64,000 bases of DNA from Flavobacterium sp. HSC-32F16 (GCF_024171645.1 NZ_JALKAC010000001.1:1178001-1242000), one strand, 5' to 3'. Counted from the stretch's first letter, positions 43,083 to 52,458 are shown. A program made the numbers and translations. The notes: generated by a model not told the origin, from the letters alone.

Positions 43083-44123
43083 CTATTTTACAAATTCAAT
43101 TTTTTGAGCTTCTTCTTCATTAACACTATCAAAGAAACCTTGTTCGTTCATCCAGTCATCACTGAACACTTTGCTCATATAACGTGATCCATGATCAGGA
43201 AAAATTGCTATAATATTGCTTTCTTTTGTAAACTCACCTTCTTCTGCATATTGTTTAATCGCCTGCATTACCGCTCCAGATGTATATCCAACAAATAAAC
43301 CTTCTTTACGAGTGATTTCTCTTGCTGAGTGTGCACTTTCTTCATCGGTTACTTTCATGAACTTATCGATGATGTCGAAATCTGTAGCTGATGGAATTAA
43401 ATTTTTACCTAAACCTTCTATACGATATGGGTAAATTTCTTTGTTATCAAACTCTCTTGTTTCGTGGTATTTTTTCAATACTGATCCAAAAGCATCCACA
43501 CCTAAAATTCTAATATTCGGATTTTGCTCTTTTAAGAATTTCGCAGTTCCTGAAATTGTTCCTCCGGTTCCGCTGCAAGCAATAAGATGTGTAATTTTTC
43601 CATTTGTTTGTTCCCAGATTTCGGGACCTGTAGTGTTGTAGTGGGCATCAATATTTAGCTGGTTAAAATATTGATTAATGTAAACCGAACCTTTTGTTTC
43701 CTCATGTAATCGTTTTGCTACATTATAGTAAGATCTTTCATCATCTGCAGATACGTGGGCCGGACAGACATACACTTTGGCTCCTAAACTTCGCAGCATG
43801 TCAATTTTATCCTTAGATGATTTTGAACTTACTGCCAGAATACAATTATAACCTTTTATTATACTTACCATCGCTAAGCTGAAACCAGTATTACCTGATG
43901 TAGTTTCGATAATGGTATCTCCTGGTGATAATATTCCTTTTCTTTCGGCTTCTTCAATAATATATAACGCTATTCTATCTTTTGAGGAATGACCTGGATT
44001 AAAAGCTTCTACCTTTGCGTAGAAATTCCCTTCTAACTCTTCGGTGATTTTATTTAGCTTAATAAGTGGGGTGTTACCTATTAACTCTAAAACATTATTA
44101 TAAGCGTTTATTTCTTCTTTCAT
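43083..44123 (-). CDS. PLP-dependent cysteine synthase / cystathionine beta-synthase family enzyme
   Basis: A 346-residue cytoplasmic fold-type II PLP enzyme. Signatures are [20 protein letters not shown] at the start, [20 protein letters not shown] (the lysine of SSKDR forms the Schiff base), [16 protein letters not shown] (substrate-binding TSGNT loop) and [20 protein letters not shown] (phosphate-binding GTGGT). No CBS regulatory pair is present. The start is the ATG giving [11 protein letters not shown]; the upstream ATG adds eight unconserved residues. Cysteine synthase (O-acetylserine) and cystathionine beta-synthase cannot be told apart with certainty here. Confidence 0.9.
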   Translation of the reverse strand: MKEEINAYNNVLELIGNTPLIKLNKITEELEGNFYAKVEAFNPGHSSKDRIALYIIEEAERKGILSPGDTIIETTSGNTGFSLAMVSIIKGYNCILAVSSKSSKDKIDMLRSLGAKVYVCPAHVSADDERSYYNVAKRLHEETKGSVYINQYFNQLNIDAHYNTTGPEIWEQTNGKITHLIACSGTGGTISGTAKFLKEQNPNIRILGVDAFGSVLKKYHETREFDNKEIYPYRIEGLGKNLIPSATDFDIIDKFMKVTDEESAHSAREITRKEGLFVGYTSGAVMQAIKQYAEEGEFTKESNIIAIFPDHGSRYMSKVFSDDWMNEQGFFDSVNEEEAQKIEFVK

Positions 44124-44193
44124 AAAAAAATAGTTAATCGAAGGCATTTTTAAATAACCTTGATAGGTTGCAAATTTAACAAAAAATTTCTAA

Positions 44194-46254
44194 TTAGCTT
44201 TTAATTTTTTCTAAATCTAATAAAAAACTAAATTCTTTTGCTAAGTCTTTTAAAGCCTCAAAACGTCCTGAAGCCCCGCCATGTCCAGCATCCATATTAG
44301 TATCTAAAAACAATTGGTTGTCATTTGTTTTTAAATCTCTTAATTTGGCTACCCATTTAGCTGGCTCCCAATACTGTACCTGCGAATCGTGCAATCCCGT
44401 CGATACATACATATTAGGATAGTTTTGCGCTTTTACATTGTCATAAGGTGAATACGACAACATATAATCATAATACTTTTTATTATTTGGGTTTCCCCAT
44501 TCATCATATTCTCCGGTTGTAAGCGGAATACTGTCGTCCAGCATTGTTGTAATAACATCTACAAAAGGTACCTGAGCGATAACGCCATTGTATAATTCTG
44601 GTGCTTCATTTACAATAACACCCATTAAAAGTCCTCCTGCAGATCCACCTTCAGCATAAAGATGTTTTGGCGAAGTATATTTCTCGTCTATTACAAATTT
44701 AGAGCAATCGATGAAATCTGTAAAGGTATTTTTCTTTTTTAACAGTTTTCCATCCTCATACCATTGTCTTCCTAAGTCCTCTCCTCCTCTAATATGAGCA
44801 ATTGCATAAACAAATCCGCGGTCTAAAAGCGAAAGTCTTGTTGAAGAAAAATAAGTATCCATTGTAATTCCGTACGAACCATATGCATAAAGAAGCAACG
44901 GATTTTCGCTATTTTTCTTTAACCCTTTTCTATAAATCATAGAAATTGGCACTTTTACACCATCTCTGGCTGTTGCCCAAACACGCTCTTCTACGTAATT
45001 TTCTTTATCAAATTTCCCGCCCAAAACCTGCTGCTCTTTTAAGATCTCTTTGGTTTTAGTCTTCATATTAAAATCAATTACCGAAGAAGGTGTTGCCAGC
45101 GATTGATAACTGTAACGCAGAATATCAGTATCAAAATCAATATTCGTTGTTGTATAAGCGTTATACGTTTCACTTCCAAATGGCAGATAATAATCCGGTT
45201 GATCGTTCCAAGGCATAATTCTAATATGATTTAAACCATTAGAACGCTCTTCTACAACTAAATAATTCCTAAAAATCTCAATATCTTCTAACAAAACATC
45301 ATCTCTATGCGGAATTACATCCACCCAGTTTTTCTTTCCTGTTTTGTTTTCAGGAGTTTTCATCAGCTTGAAATTGGTCGCTTTATCTTTATTAGTTAAA
45401 ATATAAAATGAATCTTCATAATGAGAAATACTGTATTCTAATCCGCGCACACGAGGCTGAAATACTTCAAACTCTCCCTCAGGATTATCAGAATTAAGAA
45501 TTCTATATTCTGTCGTTAAAGTACTCCCTGAACTTATTACAATATATTTTCTTGATTTTTCCTTGCTTACCGAAACATTAAAAGTATCATCGGTCTCATT
45601 ATAAACCAAAACATCAGAAACAGCATCAGTATTTAATTTATGCCTGAAGATTTTATCAGCCCTTAAAGTAACTTCGTCTTGTTTGGTATAAAAAATAGTA
45701 TTATTATCGTTTGCCCAGACAGATCCGCCTGTAGCATTTTCAATTTTATCTGCCAGAATCTCTCCCGTTTCCAGATTTTTAATCTGAATTGTATAAATTC
45801 TTCTTCCTACGATATCGGTTCCAAAACTTGCAAATTTATTATCCGGACTTATGCTTAAACCTCCTAATTTAAAATAAGCGTGATCTTTTGCTAATTCATT
45901 ACAGTTGAAAAGAATTTCTTCATCTGCCGAAAGGCTTCCTTTTTTTCTGGCGAAAATGGGATAATCCTGACCTGTTTCAAATCGTGTAATATAGAAATAA
46001 CCATTATAAAAATAAGGAACTGACGAATCATCTTCTTTAATTCTACCTTTCATTTCCTCATATAAAGACTCTTGTAAATCTTTTGTATGAGCCGTTGTTT
46101 TTTGATAGTATTCGTTTTCTTTATTCAGATAATCGATAACTTCTGGATTTTCTCTGTCATTCAGCCAAAAATAATTATCGATTCTTGTTTCTTTATGTTT
46201 CTTTAATGATTTTGGAATTTCTTTGGCCTTTGGAGCCAGTATATCGTTTTGCAT
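44194..46254 (-). CDS. S9 prolyl oligopeptidase family peptidase (oligopeptidase B-like)
   Basis: A 686-residue enzyme with no signal peptide, hence probably cytoplasmic. Residues 1-400 form the beta-propeller gate (PKSLKKHKETRIDNYFWLND start). The C-terminal alpha/beta hydrolase carries the catalytic serine in YAEGGSAGGLLMG, the Asp in MYVSTGLHDSQVQYWEPAKW, and the His in NMDAGHGGASG. Length fits oligopeptidase B, which cuts peptides after basic residues; the specificity here is inferred from the family. It has its own -7 box and is divergent from ybaB. Confidence 0.93.
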   Translation of the reverse strand: MQNDILAPKAKEIPKSLKKHKETRIDNYFWLNDRENPEVIDYLNKENEYYQKTTAHTKDLQESLYEEMKGRIKEDDSSVPYFYNGYFYITRFETGQDYPIFARKKGSLSADEEILFNCNELAKDHAYFKLGGLSISPDNKFASFGTDIVGRRIYTIQIKNLETGEILADKIENATGGSVWANDNNTIFYTKQDEVTLRADKIFRHKLNTDAVSDVLVYNETDDTFNVSVSKEKSRKYIVISSGSTLTTEYRILNSDNPEGEFEVFQPRVRGLEYSISHYEDSFYILTNKDKATNFKLMKTPENKTGKKNWVDVIPHRDDVLLEDIEIFRNYLVVEERSNGLNHIRIMPWNDQPDYYLPFGSETYNAYTTTNIDFDTDILRYSYQSLATPSSVIDFNMKTKTKEILKEQQVLGGKFDKENYVEERVWATARDGVKVPISMIYRKGLKKNSENPLLLYAYGSYGITMDTYFSSTRLSLLDRGFVYAIAHIRGGEDLGRQWYEDGKLLKKKNTFTDFIDCSKFVIDEKYTSPKHLYAEGGSAGGLLMGVIVNEAPELYNGVIAQVPFVDVITTMLDDSIPLTTGEYDEWGNPNNKKYYDYMLSYSPYDNVKAQNYPNMYVSTGLHDSQVQYWEPAKWVAKLRDLKTNDNQLFLDTNMDAGHGGASGRFEALKDLAKEFSFLLDLEKIKS

Positions 46255-46291
46255 TGATTTAATTAAGCATTAGGTTTTTAATTCGGAGACG

Positions 46292-46299
46292 CAAAAATA
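46292..46299 (-). promoter_or_regulatory. -7 box of the S9 peptidase gene
   Basis: TATTTTTG on the minus strand, 37 bp before the ATG, matches TAnnTTTG. Confidence 0.5.
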
Positions 46300-46345
46300 C
46301 TACAATCACAATAGAACGAAATTAAATTTTTCATAAAATATTCTA

Positions 46346-46375
46346 TTGTAATCATACAGCAATATACTAATTTTG
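46346..46375 (+). promoter_or_regulatory. Promoter of ybaB with consensus spacing
   Basis: TTG at 46346-46348 and TAATTTTG at 46368-46375 are separated by exactly 19 bp, the Bacteroidota optimum, 28 bp before the ATG. Confidence 0.7.
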
Positions 46376-46403
46376 TATGAAATAATTTAAAAATCAACAA
46401 AAA

Positions 46404-46724
46404 ATGGATTTAATGGGAATGATGGGTAAACTTAAAGAAACCCAGCAAAAAATTGAAGATACAAAGAAACGCCTTGATACTGTTTTAATTGACGAACAAA
46501 GCGCTGACGGATTATTGAAAATTACAGTGACTGCAAATAGAAAAATAAAAACAATCTCTATTGATGATTCACTTTTAGAAGATAAAGAACAATTAGAAGA
46601 TTACTTAATTGTAACTTTAAATAAAGCAATTGAAAAAGCAACAGGTGTTAACGAAAGAGAACTTGATGCTGTAGCAAGAATGGATATGCCTTCTATTCCC
46701 GGAATGGATAATTTGTTTAAATAA
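46404..46724 (+). CDS. YbaB/EbfC-family nucleoid-associated protein
   Basis: A 106-residue DNA-binding protein that forms dimers on the nucleoid. The family pattern is clear: [36 protein letters not shown] strands ([20 protein letters not shown]) and [20 protein letters not shown], ending with a flexible [11 protein letters not shown] tail. Length is typical. In other phyla ybaB lies with dnaX and recR; here it stands alone with a strong promoter of its own. Confidence 0.93.
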   Translation: MDLMGMMGKLKETQQKIEDTKKRLDTVLIDEQSADGLLKITVTANRKIKTISIDDSLLEDKEQLEDYLIVTLNKAIEKATGVNERELDAVARMDMPSIPGMDNLFK

Positions 46725-46733
46725 TTTTCAAGG

Positions 46734-46847
46734 AACAAAGGTTCAGATTTACAGAGGTTAAAAAAAAGACGCAAATAGTGCGTCTTTTTTTTTGATTCAA
46801 GGTTTCGTAATAAAATCTCTTTCACTTTATAACTCTGAACCTTTGTC
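46734..46847. repeat. Inverted repeat enclosing a terminator
   Basis: ACAAAGGTTCAGATTTA on the left is mirrored by TAACTCTGAACCTTTGT on the right. Between them lies the ybaB terminator. The arms recall the CTTTGAACC-type segments near 3980-4010. Confidence 0.65.
46760..46793. terminator. Terminator between ybaB and the threonine aldolase gene
   Basis: The stem AAAAAAGACGCA / TGCGTCTTTTTT with loop AATAG serves both convergent genes. Confidence 0.9.
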
Positions 46848-46863
46848 TCTTTTCCACTCTTTC

Positions 46864-47883
46864 CTAAATCTTCGAAAGTGTATCAACTACATAAGTATGC
46901 ATTACTTCTTTATAATCTAAATGTGTAACGATTCTAAGTTTATTATGTCCTAAAGAACTTATTATAATGTTTTTCTGTTTTAATTTTTCTATCAAAAGCT
47001 GATCACTGTAACCTTCAGCCAATGAAAAAATCAAAATATTCGTTTCAACGGGTTCCACTGAAGCTACCCAGGATTTAGTGCTTAAAATTGCTCCAATTTC
47101 TTTTGCTCTGCGATGATCTTCGGCAAGACGTTCAATATTATTAGCCAAAGCATACAATCCAGCGGCCGCCAAATAACCTACCTGACGCATCCCGCCTCCT
47201 AATATCTTCCTGATTCTCAACGCTCTATGAATATCAGCTTTACTTCCCAATAAAACTGAACCAATTGGAGCTCCTAATCCTTTTGACAAACAAACTGAAA
47301 TCGTATCGAAAATAGCTCCAAATTCCTTCGGATTTTGTCTTTTAGCCACTAACGCATTCCAAATTCTCGCGCCATCTAAATGGAATTTTAAATTATTAGC
47401 ATCACAAACTTTTTTAATATCTCTTAAATCCTGCAATTCATAACAAGCTCCTCCCCCTTTGTTTGTAGTATTTTCTACGCAAACCAAACTCGTTAGCGGA
47501 CTATGGTAAAATTCCGGATCATTAATTGCTGCAGCAACTTGTTTTGCATTAATCATACCTCGGTCTCCATCTAACAAACAGCAGGAAACCCCGCTGTTAA
47601 AAGAAACCCCTCCGCCTTCATAATGAAAAACATGAGCATATTTATCTGCAATTAACTGTTCTCCCGGCTGTGTATGAAGTTTAATTGCTGTTTGATTTGC
47701 CATAGTTCCAGATGGAAAAAATAGTCCGGCTTCCATACCAAAAAACTCGGCTACTCTTGTCTCTAATTCGATAACCGTAGGATCTTGTTTGTATACATCG
47801 TCGCCAACGTGAGCGTTAAACATATACTGAAGCATCTCATAAGTAGGCTTTGTAATGGTATCGCTAATTAAATTTATTTCCAT
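46864..47883 (-). CDS. ltaE: Low-specificity L-threonine aldolase
   Basis: A 339-residue fold-type I PLP enzyme that splits threonine or allo-threonine into glycine and acetaldehyde. Signatures are DTITKPTYEMLQYMFNAHVG and DDVYKQDPTVIELETRVAEF at the N-terminus, the LFFPSGTMANQTAIKLH phosphate region, LKFHLDGARIWNA (the Asp contacting the PLP ring nitrogen) and FDTISVCLSKGLGAPIGSVL (Schiff-base lysine). Length and motif order are normal. It has a good -7 box just upstream. Confidence 0.94.
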   Translation of the reverse strand: MEINLISDTITKPTYEMLQYMFNAHVGDDVYKQDPTVIELETRVAEFFGMEAGLFFPSGTMANQTAIKLHTQPGEQLIADKYAHVFHYEGGGVSFNSGVSCCLLDGDRGMINAKQVAAAINDPEFYHSPLTSLVCVENTTNKGGGACYELQDLRDIKKVCDANNLKFHLDGARIWNALVAKRQNPKEFGAIFDTISVCLSKGLGAPIGSVLLGSKADIHRALRIRKILGGGMRQVGYLAAAGLYALANNIERLAEDHRRAKEIGAILSTKSWVASVEPVETNILIFSLAEGYSDQLLIEKLKQKNIIISSLGHNKLRIVTHLDYKEVMHTYVVDTLSKI

Positions 47884-47906
47884 ATAAAACTATATATTTT
47901 GGACTG

Positions 47907-47914
47907 CAAAATTA
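47907..47914 (-). promoter_or_regulatory. -7 box of the threonine aldolase gene
   Basis: TAATTTTG on the minus strand lies 23 bp before the ATG. The rest of 47915-48139 is AT-rich intergenic DNA in which I see no gene. Confidence 0.5.
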
Positions 47915-48139
47915 CATATATCTGTTTGTTAATAATCTCAAGTTTTAATAAATTTTAACTTAGAGATTACATAGAACCAAATTAACGTAATATTTGTAAA
48001 AAACATATAAAACTAGCATTAATAATTCAAAATTTGATTTGTTATTTTTCAAAACAATTATATTTACTAAAAAATAAGCCCGCGTATATGTATGCTTTTT
48101 TGTACCGTAATTTATTGCTGTATTCTAAAAACTAAATCT

Positions 48140-48147
48140 TATTTTTG
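48140..48147 (+). promoter_or_regulatory. -7 box of prfB
   Basis: TATTTTTG matches the consensus; a TTG (48115-48117) lies 22 bp upstream. The transcript would have a leader of roughly 75 bases. Confidence 0.5.
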
Positions 48148-48226
48148 TAGAACGAATTACACATTAGTCTTTTGACTTAAACTCATGTAATATCAACAAA
48201 AAACATCTAAAACAAGTTATTAATTT

Positions 48227-49325
48227 ATGACAACAGCCGAACAAGTAAAAGGTATTGTGGAGCGCCTTGGTGCGTTGAGGAGGTATCTTTGACGTTGATG
48301 CCAAGCTAATCGAAATTGCAAACGAAGAGGAAAAAACTTTTGCTCCTGATTTTTGGAACAATCCAAAAGAAGCAGAAATTATTGTAAAAAATCTTCGAAA
48401 TAAGAAAAAATGGATTGAAGATTATGATAAAGCTGTATCTCTAGCCGATGAATTACAGCTTGCTTATGATTTTTACAAAGAAGGAGAACTTTCTACAGAA
48501 GAATTGGACGAACAGTACAATGTAACTCAATCTCATATAGAAAATATCGAATTCAAAAATATGCTTTCTGACGAAGGTGACAGTTTAAGCGCAGTTGTAC
48601 AAATTACAGCCGGAGCCGGAGGAACTGAAAGCTGTGACTGGGCCGGAATGCTGATGCGCATGTACATGATGTGGGGAGAAAGTTATGGTTACAAAATAAA
48701 AGAGCTTAACTTTCAGGAAGGTGATGTAGCGGGAATTAAAACCGTAACTTTAGAGTTTGAAGGCGATTATTCTTTTGGTTATCTAAAAGGTGAAAACGGC
48801 GTTCACCGTTTGGTTAGAATTTCTCCTTTTGACAGTAATGCTAAACGTCATACTTCATTTGTGTCTGTATATGTTTATCCGCTTGTTGATGACAGTATCG
48901 AAATTGACATTAATCCTGCTGATATAGAAATTACAACATCACGATCAAGTGGTGCCGGAGGACAAAACGTAAATAAGGTTGAAACAAAAGTTCAATTAGT
49001 TCACAAACCAACCGGAATCCAGATTCAGTGCTCTGAAACAAGATCGCAGCAAGACAACAGACAACGTGCTATGCAAATGCTTCGTTCTCAATTATATGAA
49101 ATTGAGCTAAAGAAACAACAAGCACAACGTGCCGATATTGAAGCCGGAAAAATGAAAATAGAATGGGGTTCGCAAATCCGTAATTACGTAATGCAGCCTT
49201 ATAAATTAGTAAAAGACGTTCGTACAGGTTATGAAACCAGCGATGTCGACGGCGTAATGAACGGAAATATAGACGCTTTCCTGAAAGCCTATTTAATGAT
49301 GATGGGACAGAAGGAAGAAGAGTAG
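48227..49325 (+). CDS. prfB: Peptide chain release factor 2, with programmed +1 frameshift
   Basis: RF2 recognises UGA and UAA stops and releases the nascent chain. The ATG at 48227 opens a frame of 21 codons ([20 protein letters not shown] then L) ending in an in-frame TGA at 48290-48292. A +1 shift at CTT-TGA-C continues into [14 protein letters not shown] and the long downstream frame, for a 365-residue product. The GGQ catalytic loop ([20 protein letters not shown]) is present, and the domain order is normal. Read as join 48227-48289 and 48291-49325. The downstream frame alone would lack the N-terminal domain. Confidence 0.96.
48278..48293 (+). promoter_or_regulatory. prfB programmed frameshift site
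   Basis: AGGAGG-TAT-CTT-TGA-C: a Shine-Dalgarno-like hexamer three bases before the CTT slip codon, followed by TGA and C, the same spacing as in Escherichia coli prfB. RF2 shortage lets the ribosome pause at TGA and slip forward, so RF2 controls its own synthesis. Confidence 0.95.
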
Positions 49326-49411
49326 TGTTCCGTTTTTTTTAGTATCCAGTCTCAGTTTGCAGTGACAGCAAACTTGAAATCTGGAACTTTAAACTTTAAA
49401 AATAAAAAGTT

Positions 49412-49858
49412 ATGATAAAATGGGCAGATGTAATTCATTTTACAAATAAAGGAAATCCAGCTCCGGATAAAAGAGTGGAGAAAACACAGGAAGAATGGAA
49501 AAATCTTTTGACTCCTGAAGAATATCAGGTAACGCGTTTAAAAGGAACTGAAAGATCTTTCAGTTCTGAATTATGCAGTTTATTTGATCCCGGAATCTAC
49601 GAATGTAAATGCTGCGGAACGGTTCTTTTTGATGCAAGCGAAAAATTTGAATCAGGAACGGGGTGGCCTTCTTTTACACAGCCAATTAAAGAAAATGCAA
49701 TTGGTTATCACGCCGATAAATCGCACGGAATGATTCGTGTTGAAGTTACCTGCAATGTATGTGATGCACATTTAGGACATATTTTCCCTGATGGACCACC
49801 GCCAACAGGTTTAAGATATTGTATTAACGCAGTTTCATTATCAAAAATCAAAGAATAA
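49412..49858 (+). CDS. msrB: Peptide methionine-R-sulfoxide reductase
   Basis: A 148-residue enzyme that repairs oxidised methionine in proteins. Structural zinc is bound by two CxxC pairs (YECKCCGTVLF and VTCNVCDAHLGH). The active-site segment is GTGWPSFTQPI with the catalytic cysteine in RYCINAVSL. No signal peptide is present, so it is cytoplasmic. Length is that of a single-domain MsrB. A small inverted repeat (CAGTTTGC / GCAAACTT) lies between prfB and this gene. Confidence 0.95.
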   Translation: MIKWADVIHFTNKGNPAPDKRVEKTQEEWKNLLTPEEYQVTRLKGTERSFSSELCSLFDPGIYECKCCGTVLFDASEKFESGTGWPSFTQPIKENAIGYHADKSHGMIRVEVTCNVCDAHLGHIFPDGPPPTGLRYCINAVSLSKIKE

Positions 49859-49865
49859 ATTCTAC

Positions 49866-49902
49866 AAGCGATTCCTTTAAAAAAAGTGAATCGCTTTTTT
49901 TT
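49866..49902 (+). terminator. Terminator after msrB
   Basis: The stem AAGCGATTC / GAATCGCTT with an A-rich loop is followed by a T-run. Confidence 0.85.
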
Positions 49903-50191
49903 TAATCTTCACTAGGAGAAACAATTAACAAAACAAATGTAAGTCGCTACTTATCAATTATTTTTTTTCTTTTCTACACCCTTTATTTAGGATAATTCAC
50001 TCAAAAACATAGTTACAGCAATTACAAACATTAAAAAACTTTCAGTATTTTAATAGTTAAAATGTTAATTTTGTAATATTTAAACTTCTATTTTAAATAT
50101 TTATTAAGAAACATAAAAATTTAATTAGGTAATTAAATTCTAAATTGTTTTATTTGGCAAAAATTAACCCTAAGTCGATTAACACTTGTCA
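49903..50191. other. AT-rich leader region of lpxD, no gene seen
   Basis: About 290 bp of very AT-rich sequence between the msrB terminator and lpxD. A weak promoter-like TTTATTTGG lies near 50150. I see no supported frame or stable RNA structure. Confidence 0.4.
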
Positions 50192-51190
50192 ATGAGATCT
50201 TATTCAATTCAAGAAATTAATGAAGTAATTAATGGCGTAATTTACGGCACTACTTCGCACAACATTACCGCAACCGAACAATTAGAAAAAGCTACAACTT
50301 CAGAAATTTCTTTTATAGGAAATAAAAAATACGAAAAATACTGGTCGACATCAAATGCTTCAATTGCAGTTGTTAATGAAGATATTTCGATTGAACCTGG
50401 AGAAAATCGCGCTTTTATTAAAGTAAAAAATGCTGATTTAGCAATGTCGCAGATCCTTGCCCTTTTTGCTCCACCTACTCCAATATTTCATAATAATATC
50501 CATAGAACTGCTACAATAGACGAAACAGCTATAATTGGTGAAGGTGCTAAAATTGGTGCAGGATGTTACATTGGACCAAAAGTTGAAATTGGTGCCCATG
50601 CAACGATTTATCCAAACGTTACAATTCTAGATGAATGTACCATTGGAAAAAACACTATTATCTGGTCTGGAACGGTTGTTCGTGAGCGTTGTCATATTGG
50701 AAGTGATTGTATCATTCATCCAAATGCTACCATTGGTGCTGACGGTTTTGGTTTCCGTCCTTGTTCTGAAAAAGGCTTGGTTAAAATTCCACAAATTGGA
50801 AATGTAATCATTGGAAATGGCGTTGAAATTGGAGCAAACTCTTGCGTTGACCGTGGAAAATTCAGTTCGACAATTCTTGGAGATGGCTGTAAAATTGACA
50901 ATTTAGTTCAAATTGGACATAACAGTAAATTAGGCCGATTCTGTATTATGGCTGGAAACAGTGGTTTAGCAGGTTCTGTAACTTTAGGAAATGGTGTTAT
51001 TATTGGCGGAAGCGCTTCGATAAAAGACCATACTACTATTGGCGACGGAGCAGTAATTGGTGCCGGATCTGGTGTAACAGGAGATGTTCCTGCAGGAAAA
51101 ACAATGCTGGGTTATCCAGCTGTTGAAGCTCGTGATGCCTTAAAACAATGGGCAATGCTAAAACGAATGGTTTGCACTCCTAAAAAATAA
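50192..51190 (+). CDS. lpxD: LpxD-type UDP-3-O-acyl-glucosamine N-acyltransferase
   Basis: The 332-residue enzyme adds the N-linked hydroxyacyl chain in lipid A synthesis. The N-terminal uridine-binding domain (SIQEINEVINGVIYG, EISFIGNKKYEKYW) is followed by a long left-handed beta-helix of hexapeptide repeats (residues about 105-315). NLVQIGHNSKLGRFC contains the catalytic histidine. I start at ATG 50192; a TTG two codons earlier is less likely. It is not next to lpxA, lpxC/fabZ or lpxB, so it may be a second LpxD paralogue or a relocated gene. Confidence 0.9.
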   Translation: MRSYSIQEINEVINGVIYGTTSHNITATEQLEKATTSEISFIGNKKYEKYWSTSNASIAVVNEDISIEPGENRAFIKVKNADLAMSQILALFAPPTPIFHNNIHRTATIDETAIIGEGAKIGAGCYIGPKVEIGAHATIYPNVTILDECTIGKNTIIWSGTVVRERCHIGSDCIIHPNATIGADGFGFRPCSEKGLVKIPQIGNVIIGNGVEIGANSCVDRGKFSSTILGDGCKIDNLVQIGHNSKLGRFCIMAGNSGLAGSVTLGNGVIIGGSASIKDHTTIGDGAVIGAGSGVTGDVPAGKTMLGYPAVEARDALKQWAMLKRMVCTPKK

Positions 51191-51210
51191 TCTGCAATTC
51201 TAAATATTTT

Positions 51211-51350
51211 TAAACACATAGAAACATAGATTTATATCGTTTCAATTTGTTAGAGATTAAATAAATGACACATCATTTACACATAGCTATGTTTGTTAAT
51301 GCAAGTGAAACGCCTTTTTAGAGAAACAAAACCTATGTTTCTATGTGTTG
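51211..51350. repeat. Palindromic repeat with AACACATAGAAACATAG ends, copy 1
   Basis: The left end AAACACATAGAAACATAG is mirrored by CTATGTTTCTATGTGTT at the right. The inner part includes GTGAAACGCCTTTTT. A second copy, with this inner part reversed, lies at 53110-53248. Confidence 0.8.
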
Positions 51351-51374
51351 AAATTAATTATACTTTGTTTTTAT

Positions 51375-51405
51375 AAAAAAACATCCGCTGCAACGGATGT
51401 TTTTT
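51375..51405. terminator. Bidirectional terminator
   Basis: The stem AAAAAACATCCG / CGGATGTTTTT with loop CTGCAA ends the minus-strand operon that follows and may back up lpxD. Confidence 0.9.
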
Positions 51406-51408
51406 GTT

Positions 51409-51615
51409 TTATAAAGCTTCACATTCAAAGCCAATCACCTTCATTAAAAAAATCACTTTTTCGATAATATCATCCTTACATTCAAATCTTAGAATATTAT
51501 CGCAGTCTTCTAGATCAAAATTCCACTTAGAATTCGGAAATAACTGATTCAGTTTTGGTGCAACCTTCTTCACTTTCGAAATAGTATCAATATTTGTTTT
51601 GAATACAAAAATCAT
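51409..51615 (-). CDS. Small ferredoxin-fold-like (HMA-type) protein, 68 aa
   Basis: A 68-residue soluble protein with a beta-alpha-beta pattern (MIFVFKTNIDTISKVKKVAP, ILRFECKDDIIEKVIFLMKV, then GFECEAL). It resembles heavy-metal-associated domains in shape but lacks the CxxC metal site. It is the last gene of a three-gene minus-strand run, with 2-bp gaps, that is under a TetR operator. Function unknown. Confidence 0.7.
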   Translation of the reverse strand: MIFVFKTNIDTISKVKKVAPKLNQLFPNSKWNFDLEDCDNILRFECKDDIIEKVIFLMKVIGFECEAL

Positions 51616-51617
51616 AA

Positions 51618-51929
51618 CTAATGGCTTTGAATTTTACTTAAAATTTTAGAATCAATGTAAAAAGTGCCAAACGGAACTACGCAGGCCAAAAGCACTTTCC
51701 AGGTTGTAGCCGCAAATTTCCAATTCTGTTCTACTCCAACACTTAAAGTATTAAAAATAAATAGTAAAAATAAAGCGCCGTGAACAGTTCCAACTGGTCT
51801 TGTTAAAAATGGCATTTCAAAAATATATTTCATTGGCATTGCTATAAAAAGCAAAATCAAAAGTGACGTTCCTTCCAGGAATCCAATAATTCGTAATCTT
51901 CCAATATTTGTGCTCAGTAAATTTTTCAT
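51618..51929 (-). CDS. DUF3817-family membrane protein
   Basis: A 103-residue integral membrane protein with about three hydrophobic segments. GRLRIIGFLEGTSLLILLFI and TRPVGTVHGALFLLFIFNTL are the DUF3817 hallmarks. It lies two bases after the upstream gene and before the HMA-like gene. Function unknown. Confidence 0.85.
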   Translation of the reverse strand: MKNLLSTNIGRLRIIGFLEGTSLLILLFIAMPMKYIFEMPFLTRPVGTVHGALFLLFIFNTLSVGVEQNWKFAATTWKVLLACVVPFGTFYIDSKILSKIQSH

Positions 51930-51931
51930 AA

Positions 51932-52390
51932 TTATCTAAAATAAGGTCGGTTTGCAAGAGGTGAAAATGGCCACGGAATGGCAATAAAAATGATTAATAA
52001 GGCGATTGAAAACCATAAAAGCATCGTTCTGAATTTTTGATCATCAGAAAGCTTTCTTTTGGCTAAAGCCGAACCAATTGTAATGAAAACTATTGCGATT
52101 AACATCAAAGCAATATGAATAATTCCAAAGAAAGAAGCATCCATATTTTGAATCGCTTCTTTAAAATTTTTCCAGAAATACTTCACAATCGGGCTTTGCA
52201 CATAAACCAATATTCCAAAAATAAGCTGAATATGAGCAATTGTAGCCGTCCAATGCCGGATGAGGTTATCTTTCTTGGTGAAAGGAAGTTTTCGTGAATA
52301 ACCTTTGTAAGCTGTATAAATAGAATATAACAAGCTTACCAATACGAACCACCTTATAAAAGAATGGCATACTAAAAGAGATTGATACAT
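51932..52390 (-). CDS. Small multi-span membrane protein (cytochrome b-like), operon head
   Basis: A 152-residue protein with four hydrophobic segments and histidines in or near them (LVCHSFIRWFVLVSLLYSI, HWTATIAHIQLIFGILVYVQ, FFGIIHIALMLIAIVFIT). It is commonly labelled cytochrome b-like in Bacteroidota, but heme binding is not proven. I use the ATG giving MYQSLLVCHS; a longer reading would start inside the promoter. A consensus -7 box and a TetR-type operator lie directly upstream. Confidence 0.8.
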   Translation of the reverse strand: MYQSLLVCHSFIRWFVLVSLLYSIYTAYKGYSRKLPFTKKDNLIRHWTATIAHIQLIFGILVYVQSPIVKYFWKNFKEAIQNMDASFFGIIHIALMLIAIVFITIGSALAKRKLSDDQKFRTMLLWFSIALLIIFIAIPWPFSPLANRPYFR

Positions 52391-52411
52391 TGTTTTTTGA
52401 TTAAGACAATG

Positions 52412-52419
52412 CAAATATA
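52412..52419 (-). promoter_or_regulatory. -7 box of the TetR-controlled operon
   Basis: TATATTTG on the minus strand matches TAnnTTTG, 21 bp before the start at 52390. The operator lies directly upstream of it. Confidence 0.6.
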
Positions 52420-52421
52420 TT

Positions 52422-52447
52422 AAAAACATACTAAGTAGTATGTTTTT
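52422..52447. promoter_or_regulatory. TetR-type operator 1
   Basis: An 11-bp perfect inverted repeat (AAAAACATACT / AGTATGTTTTT) around a 4-bp centre, with core ATACTA-AG-TAGTAT. It overlaps the region between the -33 and -7 elements of the membrane-protein operon, which suits repression. The same core occurs before the TetR gene. Confidence 0.8.
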
Positions 52448-52458
52448 GAAAAATAATT

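Noticed and set aside
48504..49325. A shorter prfB starting at an internal ATG, or a broken prfB
   Set aside because: The upstream frame, the AGGAGG-TAT-CTT-TGA-C site and the exact +1 continuity show a programmed frameshift, not a mutation or a short gene.
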